Source: Metallosphaera cuprina Ar-4
Lineage (GTDB): Archaea; Thermoproteota; Thermoprotei_A; Sulfolobales; Sulfolobaceae
Assembly: GCF_000204925.1 (NCBI RefSeq)
Contig: NC_015435.1
Location: forward strand, 1,753,160 to 1,817,159
Length of the DNA: 64,000 bases
Direction: 5' to 3'
The notes beneath the pieces were generated by a model, which saw nothing but the letters and a program-made list of their open reading frames with translations, was not told where the DNA came from and did no database searches. A program made the translations under genes and the position numbers. Below are positions 58,607 through 64,000 of this stretch, piece by piece (positions within the stretch are counted from its first letter, which is position 1; each line of letters opens with the position of its first letter).

Positions 58607-58796
58607 CTAATACAGCTCTGAACTAAGTCTAGTACGGAATAATGTTCCTAAGCCCCACAACGCTTCTCCTCCTCTGTGCTCATTGAAGTTCTTGTAAAAC
58701 TCCTTTCGCGAATCGCTGTTCATTCATCCTAAGTGCTCCGTTCCTCTAAGACACTTGACGCCCTCCTGAGTCCTTATTGTTGCCATCTGGATCAGA
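58607..58796 (-). pseudogene. Possible fragment of a decayed protein gene
   Basis: Two frames of ordinary protein composition in the otherwise AT-rich gap, MATIRTQEGVKCLRGTEHLG and then MNSDSRKEFYKNFNEHRGG with a GEALWGLGTLFRTRLSSELY end, are separated by a stop and a frame change. Local GC content is higher than the flanks. No terminal inverted repeats were found, and the family is not recognised. Confidence 0.3.
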
Positions 58797-58918
58797 ATTT
58801 TGATTTAATACTAAATTTTCTGTATTTATCAATAATCTACCTTCCATCAATTAGACACTAGTTAATGGTGATATTTCTGGGGAAAATTACTTTCGGCTAA
58901 CTTAACTTTAGCCATAGA

Positions 58919-58928
58919 AATTTATACT
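58919..58928 (+). promoter_or_regulatory. TATA box of adenosylhomocysteinase
   Basis: AATTTATACT is centred about 24 bases before the ATG at 58948, so the mRNA is probably leaderless. No ribosome-binding site precedes the ATG. Confidence 0.6.
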
Positions 58929-58947
58929 TTCTTTTTCCGTTAAGCAC

Positions 58948-60195
58948 ATGAATTATAAGATAAGAGATATATCATTTGCGGAACAAGGAAGAAGCCAATT
59001 AGAATGGGCAGAAAAACATATGCCTGCTCTTCTATCTATCCAAAAGGACCTAGAAAGAGAGAAACCGTTAAAAGGCGTTAAAATAGCTGCCGTTCTTCAT
59101 GTTACAAAAGAGACTGGAGTCCTAATGAAAACCTTGCGATTGGCCGGGGCTGAGATTGCTCTAGCTGCAAGTAACCCATTATCCACTCAAGACGATGTGG
59201 CTGCAGCTCTAGTTAAGTTCCACGACGTTTCTGTTTTTGCGTGGAAAGGAGAAAATGAGAAAGAGTACTACAGCAATATTGAGGCCTTACTCGATACAAA
59301 TCCAGAGATCGTTATGGATGACGGAGGAGACCTTCATGCCTACATCCATGAAAGGGGCATCTCTAACGTTATAGGAGGTACGGAAGAAACCACTACTGGT
59401 GTGGTTAGACTAAAGGCTATGGAGGAGCAAGGAATATTAAAATACCCTGTCATAGCAGTCAATAACGCTTTTACGAAGTACCTCTTTGATAATAGGTACG
59501 GAACCGGTCAAAGCGCAATAGATGGGATATTAAGAGCCACAAACATCTTAATAGCAGGAAAAGTATGCGTAGTGGTCGGTTATGGATGGGTCGGAAGGGG
59601 TATTGCTTCAAGACTCAGAGGACTCGGTGGCAGAGTGATAGTAGTAGAAGCTAATCCTCTAAGAGCTCTTGAGGCGTTAATGGAAGGTTTTGTTGTTACT
59701 AACATGAAAGAGGCCTCAAAGATAGGAGATATATTTGTAACTGCAACAGGGAATATTAGAGTTATATCAACTGAACATATAATGAACATGAAAGACGGGG
59801 CAATACTGAGTAATGCAGGACATTTTAACGTAGAAATTGACGTGGAAGGTCTCAGAAAAATAGCTAAGAGCAGTAGGATAATTAGACCGTTTACTGAGGA
59901 GATCACGTTACCTAATGGAAACAAAGTGTATCTACTAGCTGATGGACGCTTAGTTAATCTTGCAGCTGGTGAAGGTCATCCAAGCGAAGTGATGGACCTA
60001 AGCTTTTCTAATCAAGCTTTATCAGTAGTTTATCTACATAAGAGCAAAAGCAAGCTGAGTCCTAAAGTTTATGATGTTCCTTCTGAGATAGACGAGAGGG
60101 TAGCTCGTCTAAAACTCAGCTCTATGGGTATAGAAATTGAGCAGTTAACTGAGGAACAAATTGAGTATTCTAAACAATGGAAATATGGAACTTAG
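58948..60195 (+). CDS. ahcY: Adenosylhomocysteinase
   Basis: This 415-residue NAD-dependent enzyme hydrolyses S-adenosylhomocysteine to adenosine and homocysteine, relieving inhibition of methyltransferases. Visible are [26 protein letters not shown]-type [17 protein letters not shown] (substrate), GTEETTTGV, the NAD fold [15 protein letters not shown] (about 212-226) and the catalytic GHFNVEID. It is monocistronic, with a leaderless start. Confidence 0.96.
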   Translation: MNYKIRDISFAEQGRSQLEWAEKHMPALLSIQKDLEREKPLKGVKIAAVLHVTKETGVLMKTLRLAGAEIALAASNPLSTQDDVAAALVKFHDVSVFAWKGENEKEYYSNIEALLDTNPEIVMDDGGDLHAYIHERGISNVIGGTEETTTGVVRLKAMEEQGILKYPVIAVNNAFTKYLFDNRYGTGQSAIDGILRATNILIAGKVCVVVGYGWVGRGIASRLRGLGGRVIVVEANPLRALEALMEGFVVTNMKEASKIGDIFVTATGNIRVISTEHIMNMKDGAILSNAGHFNVEIDVEGLRKIAKSSRIIRPFTEEITLPNGNKVYLLADGRLVNLAAGEGHPSEVMDLSFSNQALSVVYLHKSKSKLSPKVYDVPSEIDERVARLKLSSMGIEIEQLTEEQIEYSKQWKYGT

Positions 60196-60275
60196 ATTTT
60201 CAGGTTTGTAGAATTTTAAGCAATTTTTCTATTTACAGGGAGAGATCTGATACTACTTCAAGCAAGATCCGTCGA

Positions 60276-60286
60276 AAATTATAAGT
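60276..60286 (+). promoter_or_regulatory. TATA box of the acidic repeat peptide gene
   Basis: AAATTATAAGT is centred about 28 bases before the GTG at 60310. A transcript starting at the usual distance would begin at or just before that codon, consistent with leaderless translation. Confidence 0.5.
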
Positions 60287-60309
60287 ACTATTCAATTAAG
60301 GATTGATTG

Positions 60310-60402
60310 GTGCTTTCGTTGATTGAGGAAGATTGGGAAGATATAGAGGAGGAAGATTGGGAAGATATAGAGGAGGAAGATTGGGAAGAGGAAGAGTGGT
60401 AA
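60310..60402 (+). CDS. 30-aa acidic EEDW-repeat peptide
   Basis: The frame GTG CTT TCG TTG ATT is followed by three consecutive 8-residue units, EEDWEDIE, EEDWEDIE and EEDWEEEE, and a final W before TAA. About 60 percent of residues are Glu or Asp, with one Trp per unit plus the last. A TATA box at the right distance and the exact in-frame repeat argue that it is real. It ends 43 bases before the ABCE1 start with a T-rich tract between. Function is unknown. Confidence 0.5.
   Translation: MLSLIEEDWEDIEEEDWEDIEEEDWEEEEW
60325..60396 (+). repeat. Three tandem 24-base repeats
   Basis: Units 60325-60348 and 60349-60372 are identical. The third, 60373-60396, diverges in its last three codons. The repeat keeps the reading frame of the acidic peptide. 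Confidence 0.9.
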
Positions 60403-60416
60403 ACTAAAAGTAAGGG

Positions 60417-60428
60417 TTTTTGTTTTTT
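60417..60428 (+). terminator. T-rich tract, possible intrinsic terminator
   Basis: TTTTTGTTTTTT lies 14 bases after the acidic peptide stop and before the ABCE1 start. Archaeal polymerase terminates at such U-runs. It could separate the small gene from ABCE1 or attenuate readthrough. Confidence 0.4.
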
Positions 60429-60445
60429 AATGGGGTGTAGGAGTT

Positions 60446-62248
60446 TTGAGAGTTGCAGTAATCAATTATGATAGTTGCAAACCTGATAAGTGTTCAATAG
60501 AATGTGTTAGATTTTGTCCTATAAACAGATCAGGAAGCAAGGCAATAGAGATAGATCAAAGTAAACTGGGCAAGCCAATTGTCTACGAGGAAACGTGTAT
60601 AGGATGTAATATTTGCGTCAAAAAATGCCCATTCGAGGCAATATCAATTTTGAATGTTCCTGACAACTTTAGTAAAGAAGTGATTCATAGATACGGTAAA
60701 AACGGTTTCGAGCTGTTCGGTCTCCCTATATTAAAGGAAGGACAAGTAATTGGAATCATTGGTAAAAATGGTGCAGGAAAGACAACAATTATGAAGATCA
60801 TAAGCGGAGAGATAATTCCCAATTTCGGACAAGTTGAAAGGCAGATTGGTGTTGATGAAGTCCTTCAAAGATTTAAAGGGAAAGAGATGTACACATATTT
60901 CAGTAAATTATATAATAAAAATCTAAAAATAGTCCATAAAATACAATATATAGAATATGTATCGCGTTTACTAAAAGGAAATGTATCAGATATCTTAAGG
61001 AAAGTAGACGAGAGGGGCAAGTTAGATGAGGTAAAGGAGTTACTATACATGGAGACCATGTGGAATAAGGACGTTTCAACTCTTAGCGGGGGAGAGCTTC
61101 AGAAATTGCTTATTGCGGCGGCGTTGGCTAAAGAAGCTAACGTATACGCTATTGACGAACCCTCGTCATATCTTGACATCAGAGAAAGAATAAATGCTGC
61201 TAAAGCAATTAAAGAACTTACTAAGAATAAATATGTTATTATAGTAGATCATGACTTAATAGTCCTTGACTTCATCACTGATTACGTTTCAATAGTTTAT
61301 GGGGAAAGTGGAGTTTATGGTAAGGTATCTAAAGTTTACTCTACAAGAACTGGAATAAACAATTTTCTAAATGGATACCTTCCTGCTGAAAATACAAGAA
61401 TATCAGATTATAAGATTCAGTTTTATATAAAAGATATAACCGATTTAGATTTATTAAAGAATAGTATAGAAAAGATCAAATGGAGTGAAATAACAAAACG
61501 CCTTTCGGACTTCTCGCTTCAAGTGCAACAGGGTTCTGCTAGAGAAGGTGAAATAATAGGAATAGTGGGTCCCAACGGTATCGGTAAAACTACTTTTATA
61601 AGAATCTTAGTTGGAGAAATTGAACCTGATACTGGCCATATAAGCCCTGGAGGATTAACACTATCCTATAAGCCACAACGTATAGTACCTGACTATGACG
61701 GTACTGTTAGGGAATATCTTGAAACTGTGAGCAAAGATGTGCTATCGACCTCCTCTTGGTTCTACACTGAAGTAACTAGAAAACTCAAACTTCACAAGCT
61801 TCTAGATAATCAGGTAAAGAGCCTTAGCGGGGGAGAGCTTCAGAAATTGCTTATTGCTGGTACGTTAGCTAAAGAGGCTCACGTATATTTGCTTGATGAA
61901 CCTTCTTCTTACCTTGATGTTGAAGAGAGGTATATCGTTGCAAAAGCTATAAAAAGAATAACCAGGGAAAGAAAGAGTGTTACGTTTCTAGTAGATCATG
62001 ATCTAGCTATCCATGATTACGTAGCAGACAGGGTAATCACATTCTCAGGAACTCCAGGGAAACAAGGATATGCAACTCAACCTCTCTCTCTTCAAAAAGG
62101 GATAAACGTTTTCCTAAAAGATATAGGTTTAACGTTTAGAAGAGACGCTGAAACTGGAAGACCTAGAGCTAACAAGATAGGTAGTTATTTAGATAGAGTA
62201 CAAAGAGAGAGAAACGAGTATTATTCAACAGAAACCATATCAGATTAA
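60446..62248 (+). CDS. ABCE1/Rli1 ribosome-recycling ATPase
   Basis: This 600-residue factor splits ribosomes after termination. It has two [4Fe-4S] clusters, from C11/C16/C20/C24 and C51/C54/C57/C61. NBD1 has Walker A GKNGAGKTT (106-114) and NBD2 has GPNGIGKTT (about 375-383), each with an LSGGELQK signature and a DEPSSYLD Walker B. The start is a TTG at 60446 after GTAGGAG. It follows the EEDW peptide gene. Confidence 0.96.
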   Translation: MRVAVINYDSCKPDKCSIECVRFCPINRSGSKAIEIDQSKLGKPIVYEETCIGCNICVKKCPFEAISILNVPDNFSKEVIHRYGKNGFELFGLPILKEGQVIGIIGKNGAGKTTIMKIISGEIIPNFGQVERQIGVDEVLQRFKGKEMYTYFSKLYNKNLKIVHKIQYIEYVSRLLKGNVSDILRKVDERGKLDEVKELLYMETMWNKDVSTLSGGELQKLLIAAALAKEANVYAIDEPSSYLDIRERINAAKAIKELTKNKYVIIVDHDLIVLDFITDYVSIVYGESGVYGKVSKVYSTRTGINNFLNGYLPAENTRISDYKIQFYIKDITDLDLLKNSIEKIKWSEITKRLSDFSLQVQQGSAREGEIIGIVGPNGIGKTTFIRILVGEIEPDTGHISPGGLTLSYKPQRIVPDYDGTVREYLETVSKDVLSTSSWFYTEVTRKLKLHKLLDNQVKSLSGGELQKLLIAGTLAKEAHVYLLDEPSSYLDVEERYIVAKAIKRITRERKSVTFLVDHDLAIHDYVADRVITFSGTPGKQGYATQPLSLQKGINVFLKDIGLTFRRDAETGRPRANKIGSYLDRVQRERNEYYSTETISD

Positions 62249-62328
62249 CTAAATAGAAACGTTCTACGTGTTTATCCATTCAAAAACAACTAAGTAAGGA
62301 GTTTGAGTTAAGGCTTTTATCAATAAGG

Positions 62329-62339
62329 TTTTATATTGA
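62329..62339 (+). promoter_or_regulatory. TATA box of FBP aldolase/phosphatase
   Basis: TTTTATATTG lies 20-29 bases before the ATG at 62358, which again predicts a leaderless transcript. Confidence 0.55.
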
Positions 62340-62357
62340 TTTATACAATCTCGATAC

Positions 62358-63506
62358 ATGAGATCTACGGTAAGTGTAATAAAGGCGGACATTGGAAGTC
62401 TAGCTGGCCATCATGTAGTACATCCAGACACAATGGCCGCAGCTAATAGGGTATTGGCAGATGCAAAAAGGCAAGGAATAATTCTAGACTATTATATTAC
62501 AAACGTTGGTGATGATCTAGAGCTTATCATGAGCCATACTAGAGGCGAACTTGACACTAAGGTTCATGAAACGGCATGGAGCGCTTTCAAGGAAGCGACA
62601 AAGGTCTCCAAAGAACTTGGACTTTATGCGGCAGGACAAGACTTGTTATCAGATACATTCTCTGGTAACCTAAAGGGGATGGGACCAGGAATAGCTGAAC
62701 TGGAAGTTGAGGAGAGGCCATCTGAACCAATCGCAATATTCATGGCTGATAAGACTGAGCCTGGAGCCTTCAATTTCCCGCTCTATAAGATGTTTTGTGA
62801 TCCTTTTAATACGCCAGGCTTAGTAATAGACCCTACTATGAACGAGGGGTTTAAATTAGAGGTTTTAGACGTGTATGAAGGCCAGAGCGTCTTATTGAAT
62901 AGTCCAGAGGAAATATACTATCTTCTTGGTCTAATAGGAACTATGGCTAGATATGTAATAAGAAGAGTTTATAGAAAAGCAGACAACATGATTGGATCCG
63001 TTACGTCTATCGAGAGACTTAACCTAATAGCTGGGAAGTATGTTGGTAAAGACGATCCAGTGTTGATAGTGAGATTACAGCATGGATTTCCAGCATTAGG
63101 AGAGGCGTTAGAGGCTTTTTCCTTCCCTTACTTGGTTCCAGGATGGATGCGCGGAAGCCACTATGGTCCTCTCATGCCTGTTTCGCAAAGGGATGCAAAA
63201 GCTACTAGATTTGATGGGCCGCCTAGATTGATTGGATTAGGATTTAACCTAAAGAATGGAAAACTGACTGGACCTTCTGATTTATTTGATGATCCAGCCT
63301 TCGATGAAACTAGAAGGGTTGCAGCTATAATGACAGATTACATGAGAAGACATGGACCTTTTATGCCACACAGACTCGAACCAACAGAAATGGAATATAC
63401 AACTTTACCTACTATTATAGAGAAATTAAAAGATAGATTCAAGAAAGAAGATAGCGTAAAAGCAAAGCCTAGTGTATATGCATCAAAGGACCAAGGTATG
63501 GACTAG
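62358..63506 (+). CDS. Bifunctional fructose-1,6-bisphosphate aldolase/phosphatase
   Basis: This ancestral gluconeogenic enzyme joins triose phosphates and removes the C1 phosphate in one active site. At 382 residues it matches the Sulfolobus enzyme. SVIKADIGSLAGHHVVHPD (6-24) carries Mg ligands and H18. GDDLELIMSH and QDLLSDTFSGN follow. Y228 and K231 in GKYVGKDDP probably form the Schiff-base pair. WMRGSHYGPLMPV binds sugar phosphate. It replaces a classical FBPase here. Confidence 0.95.
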   Translation: MRSTVSVIKADIGSLAGHHVVHPDTMAAANRVLADAKRQGIILDYYITNVGDDLELIMSHTRGELDTKVHETAWSAFKEATKVSKELGLYAAGQDLLSDTFSGNLKGMGPGIAELEVEERPSEPIAIFMADKTEPGAFNFPLYKMFCDPFNTPGLVIDPTMNEGFKLEVLDVYEGQSVLLNSPEEIYYLLGLIGTMARYVIRRVYRKADNMIGSVTSIERLNLIAGKYVGKDDPVLIVRLQHGFPALGEALEAFSFPYLVPGWMRGSHYGPLMPVSQRDAKATRFDGPPRLIGLGFNLKNGKLTGPSDLFDDPAFDETRRVAAIMTDYMRRHGPFMPHRLEPTEMEYTTLPTIIEKLKDRFKKEDSVKAKPSVYASKDQGMD

Positions 63507-63547
63507 ATTTATTTAACTGACTCTTATAATCATAACAAGGTGATTAT

Positions 63548-63778
63548 GTGGGAAATATATATACAAGAGATATCAAAAGGATAGGTCAACAGATATATGA
63601 AAAATATAAGGACAATATATCTACTGATTATGAAAAAAATAAAGAGTTAGTGAAACAAGTAGTCGACGTATACTCAAAGAAAGTAAGAAACAGAATAGCT
63701 GGATACATAACGAGAAAAGCTAAGCAGAGCAAGAGGGTTATTCAAACTCCTGAAGTTCAGGAGGAAATCGAGGAGTAA
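63548..63778 (+). CDS. rps17e: Ribosomal protein eS17
   Basis: The 76-residue protein starts at a GTG behind AAGGTGATT. TRDIKRIGQQIYEKYKDNIS and VSKKVRNRIAGYITRKAK-like segments match archaeal S17e. The tail is acidic. It is one base from the next gene. Confidence 0.93.
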   Translation: MGNIYTRDIKRIGQQIYEKYKDNISTDYEKNKELVKQVVDVYSKKVRNRIAGYITRKAKQSKRVIQTPEVQEEIEE

Positions 63779-63779
63779 A

Positions 63780-64000
63780 ATGGTTAAAGTAATACTCAGA
63801 GGCCCACTATCAAATACGTTTGGACAATCTATATTTTTGATAAATGATGATAATTTGATATCTGTTCTAAAAAACTTTGATAAATTTGGTCTAATTATAG
63901 ATCAAGGAAAAGTTAAGCCAGGATACATTGTTCTCGTCAACGGTAAAGATTCAAGATTACTTGATACAGTGACCTTAGGCGATTCTGATGTTGTAGAAAT
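63780..64000 (+). CDS. Ubiquitin-fold MoaD/ThiS-like protein (3' truncated by the window)
   Basis: The first 73 residues begin VKVILRGPLSNTFGQSIFLI and have the beta-grasp pattern: strands, a helix (ISVLKNFDKFGLII), then GYIVLVNGKDSRLLDTVTLG, as in MoaD/Urm1/SAMP proteins. The C-terminal diglycine is beyond the window. It follows eS17 with a single base between. It could be a molybdopterin sulphur carrier or a protein modifier. Confidence 0.7.
   Translation, partial: MVKVILRGPLSNTFGQSIFLINDDNLISVLKNFDKFGLIIDQGKVKPGYIVLVNGKDSRLLDTVTLGDSDVVE

Larger units (their letters stand above)
58334..58947. other. 614-base intergenic region with a possible decayed coding remnant
   Basis: The first half is very AT-rich and has no frame. 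On the minus strand a 38-codon frame (58607-58723, starting MNSDSRKEFYKNF) and a preceding short frame (MATIRTQEGVKCLRGTEHLG, about 58734-58796) read like two pieces of one protein split by a stop and frame change. I do not recognise the family; a transposon-encoded protein is possible. The last 30 bases hold the ahcY promoter. Confidence 0.4.

Overview
This window comes from the chromosome of a thermoacidophilic crenarchaeon of the order Sulfolobales; the genus cannot be fixed from the sequence. The evidence is the archaeal/eukaryal-type ribosomal proteins, exosome, proteasome, ABCE1 and FttA genes, the sn-glycerol-1-phosphate dehydrogenase, the intron-bearing tRNAs, the leaderless genes with T-rich TATA boxes and an AT-rich base composition. 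Many proteins match what I recall of Sulfolobus proteins closely, for example the ST0452-type sugar nucleotidyltransferase, IPMDH and Rrp41/Rrp42.

Layout. 1-6.2 kb holds a 5'-truncated coaBC, tRNA-His, a trehalose synthase (TreT)/DUF5752 pair and an overlapping four-gene set (DUF1464, nucleotidyltransferase, CitG-like, metallophosphoesterase). 6.3-9.7 kb holds a probable ribbon-helix-helix regulator with a palindrome on its own TATA box, tRNA-Gly, a GC-rich structured RNA candidate, intron-containing tRNA-Phe, archease and the Ced DNA-import locus. The Ced locus includes a 50-residue membrane protein gene that is easily missed. 9.7-24.3 kb is the S10/spc ribosomal protein operon read leftwards from L3 to SecY, continuing into adenylate kinase, a DUF106 insertase, L34e and cytidylate kinase. 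24.4-30 kb holds a SPOUT methyltransferase, IleRS, LeuB and DUF447. 30-34.2 kb holds a degenerate M28-like protein, a HAD hydrolase and EF-2.

34.4-42.3 kb is the archaeal exosome/RNase P/proteasome superoperon: eL15, COG1325 protein, Rpp30, Pop5, PsmA, SBDS, Rrp4, Rrp41, Rrp42, eL43, Brix, Pcc1, prefoldin beta and then XPF. A C/D box sRNA overlaps the Pop5 stop codon. 42.4-48.8 kb holds YchF and a second translation cluster (L21e, RpoF, DUF655, KsgA, HemK-type methyltransferase, TrmJ, eS1, GlmU-like). 48.8-50.8 kb holds four intron-containing tRNAs (Leu, Tyr, Ser, Leu) around an Sm protein, L37e and an aminopropyltransferase.

50.8-54.1 kb is the only accessory-looking segment. It has an ArsB-type permease with foreign codon use, translationally coupled to a 52-residue ORF and surrounded by about 2 kb of decayed sequence. 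54.1-64 kb returns to core genes: tRNA-Val, FttA, egsA, FKBP, a CAT-anticodon tRNA, adenosylhomocysteinase, a 30-residue acidic repeat peptide, ABCE1, FBP aldolase/phosphatase, eS17 and the start of a ubiquitin-fold protein.

Most of the window is core information-processing machinery in dense, overlapping leftward operons. The least explained items are the GC-rich RNA candidate near 7.7 kb, the membrane-anchored Pop5 with its overlapping sRNA, the EEDW-repeat peptide in front of ABCE1, the DUF1464 operon and the complete small-protein set of the Ced locus.
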